Shown here one piece after another: positions 24,556 to 33,045 of a DNA stretch of 58,866 nucleotides (the stretch's first letter is position 1; each line of letters begins with the position of its first letter). The notes under the pieces were generated by a model, which was given only the letters and a program-made list of their open reading frames with translations, was not told the DNA's origin and ran no database searches. The DNA comes from Burkholderiales bacterium. Its GTDB lineage: Bacteria > Pseudomonadota > Gammaproteobacteria > Burkholderiales > WYBJ01. The stretch spans positions 1 through 58,866 of the forward strand of contig JADLAC010000057.1 of NCBI GenBank assembly GCA_020848435.1, in the 5' to 3' direction. The translations under genes were made by a program, and so were the position numbers.

Positions 24556-25497
24556 ATGGCTCGACATGGACAACAGCAGCATACCGGCGCTCAGCGCGGA
24601 CGCGACTTCAGCCGGCAACGTCCCTTCGACGAAGACCAAGGCGGCAAACAACGCTTCGACCACGACCACGATCGGTCCTTTGGCAGTGGCTCCGAGCGCT
24701 ACACGCGATTGGATTACGACAATGAATCGTACCGTTCATACGGTGCTCACCGGCACGAGCATGAAGGCGATCACGACCTGCGCGACCACGGTCGCGGCCA
24801 GCACGAGCGGGAGTACCGCGGCTATCGCCACGGCGAAGGCTATGGCGGCTACGGTGAAGCGCCCGGCGAGGCCGGCGGCGGATTCGGCAGCGGACGTTCG
24901 TACAGCGCCGAACCGGGATGGGGCCCGGGCTATGGCCAAGAGCAAGGGCGCTTCGGCTCGCGCGGCTATGAAGGCGAAGGCAGCTATCAAAGCGGCTATT
25001 ACGGTCCGAGGCACGGCGGGGGATTCGAACGCGGCAGCGAGGATTTCCACGGTGGATCATGGGGACGCGAGCGCTCTGGGCATTACGGCATGGGCGGCTA
25101 CGGCGCGGACGCATCCGGCGCAGAGCGCAAGACCTGGCGTGCGCCCAAGGGCTATCAGCGCTCCGACGAGCGCCTCAAGGAAGACGTGTCCGAGCGCCTG
25201 ATGAGCGCCGGTGCGCACATCGATCCGAGCGAGGTATCGGTCGAGGTGAAGGACGGCAAGGTCACGCTGGAAGGTACCGTGCCGCAGCGGCGCATGAAGC
25301 ACGCCATCGAGGACCTGGTGGACGCCTGCCCGGGTGTGAAAGACATCGACAACCGCGTGCGCGTGGCTTCGAACGGCGATCAAGGGGGCGGCCACTTCGC
25401 GCATGAGAAGAGCATGAGCATAGGCTCCACGGGCAGCGGCGCCTCGAGTTCCGGCATGGGCTCGGGGCCGTCTCACGGCTCGGGTCAAGGCAAGTAA
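24556..25497 (+). CDS. BON-domain protein with long Gly/Tyr/Arg/His-rich low-complexity N-terminus
   Basis: A 313-residue protein without signal peptide. Residues 1-185 are hydrophilic and of low complexity: clusters of HDHD, GGYG, RSYG and GYYGPRHGG repeats rich in Gly, Tyr, Arg, His and Asp. A BON domain follows (about 190-280: RLKEDVSERLMSAGAHIDPS, VSVEVKDGKVTLEGTVPQR ending DIDNRVRV). The tail is a Gly/Ser-rich linker. The long disordered prefix resembles bacterial RNA- or condensate-associated segments and is unusual for a BON protein. ATG 24556 has AAGGAG eight bases upstream. Probably cotranscribed with Ku, since no separate sigma-54 box is seen. Confidence 0.85.
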   Translation: MARHGQQQHTGAQRGRDFSRQRPFDEDQGGKQRFDHDHDRSFGSGSERYTRLDYDNESYRSYGAHRHEHEGDHDLRDHGRGQHEREYRGYRHGEGYGGYGEAPGEAGGGFGSGRSYSAEPGWGPGYGQEQGRFGSRGYEGEGSYQSGYYGPRHGGGFERGSEDFHGGSWGRERSGHYGMGGYGADASGAERKTWRAPKGYQRSDERLKEDVSERLMSAGAHIDPSEVSVEVKDGKVTLEGTVPQRRMKHAIEDLVDACPGVKDIDNRVRVASNGDQGGGHFAHEKSMSIGSTGSGASSSGMGSGPSHGSGQGK

Positions 25498-25529
25498 GGG
25501 TCTGCCTGGAACCGGCTGTAGCCGCACGG

Positions 25530-25551
25530 GGGCCGCTCCACCGAGCGGCCC
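25530..25551. terminator. Hairpin after the BON gene
   Basis: Arms GGGCCGCT (25530-25537) and AGCGGCCC (25544-25551) with a six-base loop, 33 bases after the BON stop. It separates this transcript from the next sigma-54 box. No T tract follows. Confidence 0.5.
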
Positions 25552-25595
25552 GCGGAGCCTACCGGCTCACGGCTGCCGCCATGCCGGACACTGCG

Positions 25596-25609
25596 GGCAC
25601 GTGGCGTGC
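25596..25609 (+). promoter_or_regulatory. Candidate sigma-54 promoter for the YqjD-like operon (gGGCACG-N4-GTGCa)
   Basis: GG 25596-25597 and GC 25608-25609, spacing ten. -24 is GGCACG; -12 is GTGCA with one mismatch to TTGCA. It lies 42 bases before the first gene of the five-gene operon. Confidence 0.5.
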
Positions 25610-25651
25610 AAAACAAGGGTGCCCTTTTTCGACAATCCACAGGAGACCATC

Positions 25652-25957
25652 ATGCAAGGAACCATGAGCTCGAGCACTCCCATGACGGGAGCCGATGCGC
25701 GCGAAAGCGCGGCGCACATGAGCGACAAGGCGCACGCGGGCATCGACCGGATCAGCGCGTCGGCCCACAACACGGTCGATCGCATGGCGTCGGCAGCGAC
25801 CTCGGCAGCGAGCCGCCTCGCAGACGGCAAGCTGGCGAGCACGGCGCAGGAGTGGAAGGAAACCGGTTGTGCGTATGTCCGTGAGCATCCCGTCGCCGCG
25901 GTCGGGATCGCCGCGGCGGTAGGCTTTCTGCTCAGCCGCTTGACCTCGTTCCGCTAA
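25652..25957 (+). CDS. ElaB/YqjD (DUF883) ribosome-associated membrane-anchor protein
   Basis: A 101-residue tail-anchored protein. The amphipathic N-terminal helix (SDKAHAGIDRISASAHNTVDRM and following) is charged, and the C-terminus has the family signature REHPVAAVGIAAAVGFLLSRL, a single helix inserted into the inner membrane. The E. coli homologues anchor ribosomes at the membrane in stationary phase. The start ATG 25652 follows AGGAG; the open frame upstream of it is not homologous. First gene of a tight operon with the YqjE-like, YqjK-like, hemerythrin and HAD-HerA genes. Confidence 0.85.
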   Translation: MQGTMSSSTPMTGADARESAAHMSDKAHAGIDRISASAHNTVDRMASAATSAASRLADGKLASTAQEWKETGCAYVREHPVAAVGIAAAVGFLLSRLTSFR

Positions 25958-25963
25958 TACGCC

Positions 25964-26362
25964 ATGGACCAGGCGGTACGCAGCGAGCAGGCCGGTTCGC
26001 GCTTCGGACGGCTTGCCGGAAACATCGTGAGACAGTCCCGTGCGCTGTCCAGCGACTATCTTCTGCTCGCTGTGCTCGACGCACGTAGCGCCGCGATTCG
26101 TTTCGCGTGGCTGCTCGCAGGCGGCGTCGTGGCCGCCATTCTGTTGGTTACGGCCTGGCTCGCGCTGGTAGCCGGGGGCATCGTCTGGATCCTCGGCACC
26201 GGCGCGTCCTGGCTCACGGCCTTGAGCATCGCAGCGCTGCTCAATATCGTGGGTGCCGCGGCCTTGGGCTTCTGGATGCGCGGCACCTTCCAGGAGCCGC
26301 CGTTCGCCGCCACCTTGAGGCAACTGCGAGGCGACGAAGCGCCGGAGGAGGACCATTCATGA
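25964..26362 (+). CDS. YqjE-like phage-holin-superfamily membrane protein (DUF1469)
   Basis: A 132-residue inner-membrane protein with two adjacent hydrophobic helices (about 45-100: AWLLAGGVVAAILLVTAWLALVAGG and IAALLNIVGAAALGFWM) and hydrophilic ends. This is the YqjE/DUF1469 pattern, which in E. coli follows yqjD. It begins six bases after the YqjD-like stop and its own stop overlaps the next start by four bases (ATGA), so the genes are translationally coupled. Confidence 0.82.
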   Translation: MDQAVRSEQAGSRFGRLAGNIVRQSRALSSDYLLLAVLDARSAAIRFAWLLAGGVVAAILLVTAWLALVAGGIVWILGTGASWLTALSIAALLNIVGAAALGFWMRGTFQEPPFAATLRQLRGDEAPEEDHS

Positions 26363-26799
26363 TCACCAGGTACGACGAGGAGATCCACGAAGTCGAGGAC
26401 CGGATCGCACGCGAGCGCGCCGCCCTGGTCGAGCAGGCCGAGGATCTGGGACATACCGCGGTCGATGCTGCCGTCTCTCCCAAGGGGCTGCTGGCGGCGG
26501 CCGCAGTTGGGTTTGTTCTCGGGGAAATGCTCAAACCGAGGCGGCCCGCTTCCGCTGCGGCCAGCTCGACGCGCAAGCTGGGATGGACTGGATTGCTGGG
26601 GAGCGCCGCCCTGGCGCTCCTCAAATCGCAGTATGGTTCGCCGCTCGCGCTCAGCCGTAGCGCCTGGAATTACGCTGCCGCGCAGCGCGCCCGCCGTTCC
26701 GCGATGGCCGCGTCCACGCCGGCGGACTATGCGCGTCCCCCCGCGCGTGCCCCGCGCGTGCTGGGCGAAGCGCGCCAGGACAGCGGCGTCACGCTCTGA
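26359..26799 (+). CDS. YqjK-like membrane protein
   Basis: A 146-residue protein that overlaps the previous stop (ATGA at 26359). The first 50 residues are an amphipathic, charged helix (DEEIHEVEDRIARERAALVEQAED). A short hydrophobic segment follows (GLLAAAAVGFVLGEML) and a second one near residue 70-90. Position and pattern match the third gene of yqjDEK loci; sequence similarity to YqjK is only weak. Its stop overlaps the hemerythrin start by one base. Confidence 0.65.
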   Translation: MITRYDEEIHEVEDRIARERAALVEQAEDLGHTAVDAAVSPKGLLAAAAVGFVLGEMLKPRRPASAAASSTRKLGWTGLLGSAALALLKSQYGSPLALSRSAWNYAAAQRARRSAMAASTPADYARPPARAPRVLGEARQDSGVTL

Positions 26800-27257
26800 T
26801 GGCCCGCGCGGCGCAACCTCGGGCGCCGCTCGCGCTGGCGGTACTAGTTGAAGAGCTGGACGCGATCGCCCAGCGCTTTGCGCTCCTGTTGCAACTCACC
26901 GACGCCGGAGAACGCCGCGCGCAGTTGAGCGATCTTGGTACCGCGATCGATCGTTACGTGCGCCTGGAGCAGGACGTGTTCTACCCGGTCTTGCGGCGCG
27001 CGGGGTTCGAGGATAAGGCGGCATCTCAGCGTCACGAGGAGCTGCGCGAGCTGGCAAGGCGTGTCCGCGGAGCTTCCCTGGATGCATCCGGCGCGGCTCT
27101 CGTGCGCGAACTGCAGCGGGCATTCGACGCGCATCGCGCACGCCAGGAAAGTCATACCTTCGCCCAAGCGGCCGGCGTGCTGCGCGACGAGCTCGCGGCG
27201 CTGGCACTCGAGCTGGACGAAGTCCGCGGTCGGATGAGCGGCGCGTACGGCGTTTGA
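26799..27257 (+). CDS. Hemerythrin-like domain protein
   Basis: A 152-residue four-helix protein. The EQDVFYPVL, RHEELRELA and FDAHRARQESHTFAQA segments place His and Glu residues at the spacing expected of a hemerythrin HHE domain, though not every ligand can be assigned by eye. Such proteins bind a diiron centre and act as oxygen or redox sensors and iron buffers. ATG 26799 overlaps the preceding TGA by one base; the next gene follows 15 bp after the stop. Confidence 0.7.
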   Translation: MARAAQPRAPLALAVLVEELDAIAQRFALLLQLTDAGERRAQLSDLGTAIDRYVRLEQDVFYPVLRRAGFEDKAASQRHEELRELARRVRGASLDASGAALVRELQRAFDAHRARQESHTFAQAAGVLRDELAALALELDEVRGRMSGAYGV

Positions 27258-27272
27258 GCCCGCGCCGGCGTC

Positions 27273-28979
27273 ATGCGTTACGTCGCGCTCGCAGCCGACT
27301 ACGATGGCACGCTCGCCTCACAAGGGCGGGTGGCCAGCGAGACCGTCGATGCCTTGCGCGCATTCAGCGCGGCGGGCAGAAAGCTCATCCTGGTCACCGG
27401 CCGAGAGCTGGACGAGCTGCTCGACATTTTTCCGCAGATCGGTGTGTTCGATCGCGTCGTGGCCGAGAACGGCGCGCTGTTGTATTGCCCCCGCACCAAG
27501 GCCGAGAAGACGCTCGGCCAGGCGCCCCCGGCCGAATTCGTCGCGGAGCTGATCCGGCGCGGCGTAGCTCCGCTATCGGTAGGCCGTTCGATCGTCGCGA
27601 CGGTGACACCCAACGAAACCGTCGTGCTCGACACCATCCGCGATTTCGGGCTGGAGCTCCAGGTCATCTTCAACAAGGGCGCGGTGATGGTGCTGCCCGC
27701 GGGCGTCAACAAGGCGAGCGGTCTGGCCGCGGCGCTGCGTGACCTGGCGCTGTCCGCGCGCAACGTCGCTGCGATCGGCGATGCCGAGAACGACCACGCA
27801 TTGTTGCGCTCGGCCGAGTTCGGCATTGCCGTCGCGAATGCGCTGCCGCGACTGCAGCAGGATGCGGATCGAACCAGTGCCTTCGCCCACGGCGCCGCGG
27901 TGATGGAGGCGATGGCCGCGATCGTTCGCGACGACCTGCGCTCCTTCGAGCCGCCGCGCTCGCGGCGCATGCTGGTGCTGGGCCGCAAGCGCGACGGCGA
28001 AGCGCTCGCCATCGCGCCCGCGGGCTGCGACGTACTGGTCGCCGGACCCTCGGCCAGCGGCAAGTCGGTGTTCGTGAGCGGCGTGCTGGAACGCGCCGCC
28101 GCCGAGGGCTACCAGTATTGCGTGATCGACCCAGAGGGCGATTACGCGGGTCTGAACGGCGCGGTCGAGCTGGGCAACGCGCAGCGCGTGCCGTCTGCCG
28201 AGGAGTTGGCCATCGCGCTCTCGGAAGATCCCACGGCACGCCTGGTCGTCAACCTGGTCGGCTTGTCCCCGCAACAGCGCCCCAGCGCGTTCAAGGCCAT
28301 GCTCGCTCGCCTGCACGAGCTGCGCGCGACCATCGGGCGACCGCATTGGCTCGTCATCGGTGAAGCCCACCAGCTCTTCCCGCGCGACGATCCCGACCCG
28401 CTGTTGCGGCCGCGCGAAGGCGGCAGCAGCACGATCTACGTCAGCGTGCATCCGGATCAGGTGGCCCCGGCGGTGCTCGCTTCAGTGGCGCTCGTGACGG
28501 CATTCGGGGCCGAGCCCCAGTCGACGCTCGCTGCGTATTGCGCGGCGAGCGGCATCGCGGCTGCCACGCCACGCGACGACACCAGGCTCGCACCGGCCGA
28601 GGCGCTCGCCTGGTTCACACGCTCGGGCTTGCCGCCGGTCGCGTATCGGATCGAGGCCGCAGCCGAACGCGCACCCCAGCCCGCGAAGCGTGCGCCGATC
28701 GAATTGCCGCCCGATCGCAGCTTCTATTTTCGCGGGCCGGACAAGCGGCTCAGGTTGCGCGCGCAGACGCTGCCCTTGTTCCTGCAGATCGGCGAAGGCG
28801 TCGACGAGGACACCTGGCTCTATCATCTGGCGCAGGGCGACTACTCGCGCTGGCTCGCCGCAGTGACCGGCGATCGCGCCTTGTCGAGCATGATCCGCCA
28901 GATCGAGCAGGAAGGCGGCACGGCCGCGCTCACCCGCAACCGCGTCAAGGCCGCGCTCGAATCCTTCATGACCCAGTAA
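27273..28979 (+). CDS. HAD-IIB phosphatase fused to a HerA-like P-loop ATPase
   Basis: A 568-residue two-domain protein. Residues 1-230 are a Cof-type HAD phosphatase with motif I ADYDGTLAS (D9, D11), motif II TGR and motif IV GDAENDHALL. Residues about 240-470 form a HerA/DUF87-type ATPase with Walker A GPSASGKS (K264) and a Walker B-like HWLVIGEAH, in which the usual DE is GE. The C-terminal ~100 residues are uncharacterised. Cof-type HADs hydrolyse sugar or cofactor phosphates; HerA-like ATPases act in DNA processing. It is the last gene of the operon and follows the hemerythrin gene by 15 bp. The substrate is unknown. Confidence 0.85.
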   Translation: MRYVALAADYDGTLASQGRVASETVDALRAFSAAGRKLILVTGRELDELLDIFPQIGVFDRVVAENGALLYCPRTKAEKTLGQAPPAEFVAELIRRGVAPLSVGRSIVATVTPNETVVLDTIRDFGLELQVIFNKGAVMVLPAGVNKASGLAAALRDLALSARNVAAIGDAENDHALLRSAEFGIAVANALPRLQQDADRTSAFAHGAAVMEAMAAIVRDDLRSFEPPRSRRMLVLGRKRDGEALAIAPAGCDVLVAGPSASGKSVFVSGVLERAAAEGYQYCVIDPEGDYAGLNGAVELGNAQRVPSAEELAIALSEDPTARLVVNLVGLSPQQRPSAFKAMLARLHELRATIGRPHWLVIGEAHQLFPRDDPDPLLRPREGGSSTIYVSVHPDQVAPAVLASVALVTAFGAEPQSTLAAYCAASGIAAATPRDDTRLAPAEALAWFTRSGLPPVAYRIEAAAERAPQPAKRAPIELPPDRSFYFRGPDKRLRLRAQTLPLFLQIGEGVDEDTWLYHLAQGDYSRWLAAVTGDRALSSMIRQIEQEGGTAALTRNRVKAALESFMTQ

Positions 28980-28987
28980 CGGTTCGT

Positions 28988-31279
28988 CTACGCGGCCTCG
29001 GATGCCGGCGCGTTGCGAGCCGCACGGCTTTGTGCCCGCACGGGCAGGCGAATGGTGAAGACCGCGCCGCGGTCCTGACCGTCGCTATGGGCGCTCACGC
29101 TGCCGCCGTGTTTCTCCACCAGGTAGCGCACCAGCGCCAGCCCGATGCCCAGACCGCTGTGCGAGCGCGTGCTCGCCGTGCCGTCGCCCTGGCGAAACGG
29201 CTGGAAAATGTGGGGCAGGACATCGGCCGGGATGCCGACACCGGAATCGCAGATGCGAATGATGGCGTCATCGCCTTCGCGGTTGAGCTCGACATCGATG
29301 CGCCCGCCCTGGGGCGTGAACTTGATCGCGTTGCCGAGGATGTTGCCGAGCACCTGTTGCACGCGATCGGGGTCGGCCGACACCTGGAGGCCCGGATGCG
29401 TGGCGAGCCCGAGCGCAAGCGCCTTGGCATTCGCCGCCGGGCGTACCGAGTCGACCGCCGTTTGCACCGCGGCGGATAGATCGACGTTCGACAACTCCAG
29501 CCGCAGGCTGCCTCTGAGCACGCGCGACATGTCGAGCAGGTCGTCGATGAGCTGCGTCTGCGCGCGGGTGCTGCGCTCGATCACCTCCAAGGCGCGCTGC
29601 TGTTGGGCGGGATCGAGCTTGCCGCCCTGGAGCAGTTGGACCCAGCCGTAAATGGCGTTCAACGGCGCACGCAACTCGTGCGACACGAGGGCGACGAACT
29701 GGTCCTTGCTCTGATTGAGCGTCTCGGCGTCGTGGCGAGCGGCCTGCTCGCGCGCCAGCAACTGTTCGCGCATGCGCTCGGCTTCCCGCATTCGCGTGGC
29801 ATCGCGGAATACCAGCACCACACCGAGCAGGCGCCCGTCCGCGGTCACGATCGGCGCGCCGCTATCTTCAACCGGGATCTCGCGCCCGTCGCGCGCGATC
29901 AACGCCACGCGGCGGCCCAGCTCCATCGTGCGACCTTCACGATAGACGCGTGCAACCGGGTTCTCGGCGCTCTCCCGCTTGTCCTCGTCGACCAGGCGCA
30001 GCACCTCGTCGATGGGCCTGCCGTGCGCTTCGTCCTCCGGCCAACCCGTGAGTGCCTGGGCGACTTCGTTCAACAGCGTCACGTTTCCCGCCTGATCGGT
30101 CGCGACCACGCCATCGGCGATGCTGCTCAGGGTGACGGCCAAGCGGATTTGATCCTTCTCGCTCGCTTCGCGGGCGAGACGCTCGGCTTCGAGCGCACGC
30201 GTGCGCTCCCGGTCGGCCTGGTCGCGTTCGCGCAGGCGCTGCTCGAGCATCGTTTGCGCGTCGCGCAACCCCTGCCAGAGCTCTTCCAGCTCCGCCAGCG
30301 CGGAGGCTTGCGGCGTCATCGGCCGGCCGCGCACCAGCGCTTGCGTCGCCACCGTGGCCGCCGCCAACGAGCGAATCAGCGCTCGACTCAAGATCAGCGC
30401 GATCGCCATGGCGATCGCCAGCACCAACACCCCGACCGCGGCCAGCATCCAGAAGGCGCGCCGGATCGGGGCGTCGATCGCTGCGCGGGGCTGGCTGATG
30501 CCCACGGTCCACCCCGTCAGTGCCGAGCGGCTCAGCCCGGCGTATGCCGATTGCCCGTCCGGCAGGGTTTCTTCCCACGTTCCTTCCTGCATCCGGTTCG
30601 CGGCATCGGTGAACGCGGCGCCTGCCGGTTTGCCGATCAATCCCGGCTCCGGGCGCGTGCGGGCGATGACGCGCTTGCTGGCATCGATCAAGGTGATTAC
30701 ACCGTCGGCGGGCAGGCTCTGTCGATCCAGCAGATGGGCCAGGGCGGAGGCGTCCAGGTGCGCCGCCAACACGAACTGCAAGACGGCATTGCGCGTGACG
30801 GGAACACCGACCACGACGAAATGCTGGCGCGTGGCTGGGTCCTCGAACAGCTCCGAGACGCTGGCACGGCGGGTCTCCGCCACGGCCCGTGCCCAGCTTT
30901 GTACGGCATTGCCGCCCGCCGCCGACGGGTAGGCGGTGTTGATCAGCACCCGGCCGGAGGCATCCGCGAGCACTAGCCCAAGCCATCCCGGCCGCTGCCC
31001 GAGCAGGCGCAGCGCGGCATCGCGGAATCGCGGCAATTGCCAATCGTCGAAGACATCGAGATTCGCGAGCACGTTCAAGGCGGCGATCGCCGACTCGATC
31101 TCCTGGTCGAGCGCGATCGACACCGCGCGCGCTGTCTTGACGTTCTGGCGTTCGGCGAGTCCGATCTGTTCGTCCCACGAGCGCAGCAGCAAGCCGAACG
31201 TCAACAAGGTCACCGGCAGACTCGCCGCGATGACGAGCACGGCGAGAAGAAGCTCCAATCGCAACTTGCGCAAGCGCAT
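28988..31279 (-). CDS. Membrane sensor histidine kinase with dCache-HAMP-PAS-HisKA-HATPase
   Basis: A 763-residue kinase. Two membrane helices (about 8-30 and 280-305) flank a periplasmic double-Cache sensor. A HAMP-type helix and coiled coil lead to a PAS domain (about 380-500: SSIADGVVATDQAGNVTLLNEVAQALTGW). The HisKA H-box is SHELRAPLNAI with the phospho-acceptor His. The HATPase N-box is NILGNAIKFTPQGG, with G1 box DSGVGIPAD and a GLGIGLALVRYLVEKHGG G2 box. It converges on the HAD-HerA operon with a 9-bp gap. There is no receiver domain and no cognate regulator next to it; the orphan NtrC-type regulator at 53367 is a candidate partner. Confidence 0.93.
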   Translation of the reverse strand: MRLRKLRLELLLAVLVIAASLPVTLLTFGLLLRSWDEQIGLAERQNVKTARAVSIALDQEIESAIAALNVLANLDVFDDWQLPRFRDAALRLLGQRPGWLGLVLADASGRVLINTAYPSAAGGNAVQSWARAVAETRRASVSELFEDPATRQHFVVVGVPVTRNAVLQFVLAAHLDASALAHLLDRQSLPADGVITLIDASKRVIARTRPEPGLIGKPAGAAFTDAANRMQEGTWEETLPDGQSAYAGLSRSALTGWTVGISQPRAAIDAPIRRAFWMLAAVGVLVLAIAMAIALILSRALIRSLAAATVATQALVRGRPMTPQASALAELEELWQGLRDAQTMLEQRLRERDQADRERTRALEAERLAREASEKDQIRLAVTLSSIADGVVATDQAGNVTLLNEVAQALTGWPEDEAHGRPIDEVLRLVDEDKRESAENPVARVYREGRTMELGRRVALIARDGREIPVEDSGAPIVTADGRLLGVVLVFRDATRMREAERMREQLLAREQAARHDAETLNQSKDQFVALVSHELRAPLNAIYGWVQLLQGGKLDPAQQQRALEVIERSTRAQTQLIDDLLDMSRVLRGSLRLELSNVDLSAAVQTAVDSVRPAANAKALALGLATHPGLQVSADPDRVQQVLGNILGNAIKFTPQGGRIDVELNREGDDAIIRICDSGVGIPADVLPHIFQPFRQGDGTASTRSHSGLGIGLALVRYLVEKHGGSVSAHSDGQDRGAVFTIRLPVRAQSRAARNAPASEAA

Positions 31280-31415
31280 GATGAACCGTCAATCGAGCCC
31301 GCGGGCTCGCGCGGGAGCGTGCTCGTCTCCCGTAGGATCCGCGCGCAGGTCCTGAGGATCGTGGATGCGGATGAGCGACATCGCGACCGTAGGGCGAGGG
31401 ACGCCGCTGTGCGGA

Positions 31416-31429
31416 GCACCTGGCGTGCC
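31416..31429 (-). promoter_or_regulatory. Weak candidate sigma-54 promoter for the sensor kinase (gGGCACG-N4-GTGCt)
   Basis: On the minus strand GGCACG-CCAG-GTGC, spacing ten, -12 element with one mismatch. It lies about 135 bp before the kinase start. In the same gap a plus-strand box faces the MgtC gene. Confidence 0.35.
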
Positions 31430-31471
31430 CCACGCAACGGCGCCCGCCGCAGCAAGTTCCGCCGTTGCCTC

Positions 31472-31485
31472 GGCACGACAGGTGC
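31472..31485 (+). promoter_or_regulatory. Candidate sigma-54 promoter for the MgtC gene (cGGCACG-N4-GTGCg)
   Basis: GG 31472-31473 and GC 31484-31485, spacing ten, -24 GGCACG and -12 GTGCG (one mismatch). It is 62 bases before the MgtC start. Confidence 0.4.
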
Positions 31486-31547
31486 GAACCGGCTGCGTGG
31501 CGGCGGCGTGCCCGCGGCCATGCTCATCGCGTTGAAGGAAGACAATC

Positions 31548-32024
31548 ATGGGTGAGATGCCCTTGAGCACGTTACTCGGCACCCTGCCCAGTATCGAGCA
31601 GTGGTTGCGCGTAAGCTCGCAGCTCATCGCCGCCATCATTCTCGGCGCCCTGATCGGCATCCAGCGCGAGTGGATGAGCAAGCCGGCCGGGGTGCGCACC
31701 CACGCGCTGGTTACGCTGGCCGCGGCAATCTTTACCATCGTTCCCACCGAAGCCGGCATGGCGATCGCCGATCTTTCGCGCGTCATTCAAGGTGTTGCGA
31801 CCGGCATCGGCTTCATCGGCGCGGGTGTCATCCTCAAGCGCAGCGACGAGGGAGAAATCGTCGGGCTCACGACTTCGGCCACGATTTGGGCGGCGACCGC
31901 GATCGGGGTAGCGATCGGGCTCGGTCACATCGCGCTGAGCGCGCTGGGGGTCGTGCTGATCTGGATAGTCCTTGCGCTCGACCAGCTCGATCGGTGGATC
32001 GCGGATCGCAGAGGGCAGGGCTAG
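31548..32024 (+). CDS. MgtC/SapB family inner-membrane protein
   Basis: A 158-residue protein with four or five helices. The family core is clear: LIAAIILGALIGIQREWMSKPAGVRTHALVTLAAAIFTI and the GVATGIGFIGAGVILKR segment. The longer C-terminal cytoplasmic domain of MgtC is missing, as in SapB-type members. These proteins support growth under magnesium limitation and acid, by modulating ATP synthase or membrane potential. ATG 31548 follows GAAGGA with a seven-base spacer. It diverges from the sensor kinase. Confidence 0.87.
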   Translation: MGEMPLSTLLGTLPSIEQWLRVSSQLIAAIILGALIGIQREWMSKPAGVRTHALVTLAAAIFTIVPTEAGMAIADLSRVIQGVATGIGFIGAGVILKRSDEGEIVGLTTSATIWAATAIGVAIGLGHIALSALGVVLIWIVLALDQLDRWIADRRGQG

Positions 32025-32156
32025 CCTCGGGTAACGTGGGCTGCGGGTTCGCTGCGCGTATGGCCCCGATTTCGACACGCTTGCCATTCGCCATCCCCAG
32101 CCGCAGCGTGGGTCGTATCAGCGACGACCCGCGGACTCTGGGAACTGGGCCGGCGC

Positions 32157-32170
32157 GGCATATCGTTTGC
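32157..32170 (+). promoter_or_regulatory. Candidate sigma-54 promoter (cGGCATA-N4-TTGCg)
   Basis: GG 32157-32158 and GC 32169-32170, spacing ten, with TTGCG as -12. It is 35 bases before the start of the secreted protein gene. Confidence 0.55.
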
Positions 32171-32205
32171 GGCTGTCTTTGAGTTCACACCTTGAGGAGA
32201 TACCC

Positions 32206-32652
32206 ATGTCACCGCATCGAATCGCACTGTTGCTCGCGACCTCGCTGGCGCTGGCCGCACCAGCGGCGCACGCCCAAGACATCCGCAACGCCAACGTCGA
32301 GTTCACCACCGGCGGCGTCGGGCTGAATGCTCGCCAGGAGATGCTCGCGCACGCATCTCCATACAACCTGCACCTCGAATTCGCTGAAGCGTCTGACGGC
32401 GAGTACGTCTCCGACGTCGAGGTCAACATCGCCGACGCGCGCGGTGCCAACGTGCTGTCGACACGCACCGACGGTCCGTGGTTGCTGGCCAAGCTGCCGG
32501 CGGGCAGCTATACCGTGTCCGCGCGCTACGGCAATGCGCTCAAGCGCCAGCAGGTCACTGTCGGCGCGGGCCGTCGGCACCTGGTCGTACGCTTCCCCGC
32601 GATGGACGCAGCGGAGCAGCTCGCGGGCTATCAGCAATCGAGCGGACGCTAA
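32206..32652 (+). CDS. Secreted protein with a carboxypeptidase-regulatory-like beta domain
   Basis: A 148-residue protein with a signal peptide ending AHAQ (about residue 24). The mature region contains a beta-sandwich-like segment: VSDVEVNIADARGANVLSTRTDGPWLLAKLPAGSYTVSARYGN, the pattern of carboxypeptidase-regulatory or bacterial Ig-type peptidase-associated domains. The ATG at 32206 follows GAGGAGA. Most likely periplasmic. It has its own sigma-54 box. No function can be assigned. Confidence 0.72.
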   Translation: MSPHRIALLLATSLALAAPAAHAQDIRNANVEFTTGGVGLNARQEMLAHASPYNLHLEFAEASDGEYVSDVEVNIADARGANVLSTRTDGPWLLAKLPAGSYTVSARYGNALKRQQVTVGAGRRHLVVRFPAMDAAEQLAGYQQSSGR

Positions 32653-32772
32653 CGCTCAGTGGGGGAACAGCCCGGCGCGAGCCGGCCGGTCTCGGCCAGC
32701 CGGCGCGCGCTGCGCGGGCTGGCCCATCGCGATCGCGACGCCCGCAGCGGCCTCGCTGGCAGCGCAAGCCTG

Positions 32773-32786
32773 GGCCCGTCGTTTGC
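32773..32786 (+). promoter_or_regulatory. Candidate sigma-54 promoter for DUF1328 gene 2 (gGGCCCG-N4-TTGCT)
   Basis: GG 32773-32774 and GC 32785-32786, spacing ten. TTGCT is a perfect -12 element; the -24 element GGCCCG has one mismatch to GGCACG. It lies about 85 bp before the gene. Confidence 0.45.
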
Positions 32787-32870
32787 TGTAGAGCGGATAA
32801 GCCCGTGCAGGGGCCGCGACGTGAGCGCGGCGGCGAGGCGAACCATCGTTCAAACTTCGGGAGAATAGTC

Positions 32871-33035
32871 ATGATTGGTTGGGCTGTTACTTTTTTTGTC
32901 ATAGCGCTCATCGCCGCTGTGCTCGGCTTCAGCGGAATCGCCGGGACCGCCGTGAACATCGCGTGGGCGTTGGCCGTGATTGGCATCATCCTCGCGATCG
33001 TCTTCGCCGTGATGGGACGGCGGCCGCCGATTTGA
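32871..33035 (+). CDS. DUF1328 (YtjA-like) small membrane protein 2
   Basis: A 54-residue inner-membrane peptide with two helices: WAVTFFVIALIAAVLGFSGIAG and IAWALAVIGIILAIVFAVMG. Very similar in length and pattern to the copies at 18308 and 45940. ATG 32871 follows GGGAG. The BON lipoprotein 2 gene follows it by 74 bp, with a hairpin in between. Confidence 0.87.
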   Translation: MIGWAVTFFVIALIAAVLGFSGIAGTAVNIAWALAVIGIILAIVFAVMGRRPPI

Positions 33036-33045
33036 TCGCCCCATG

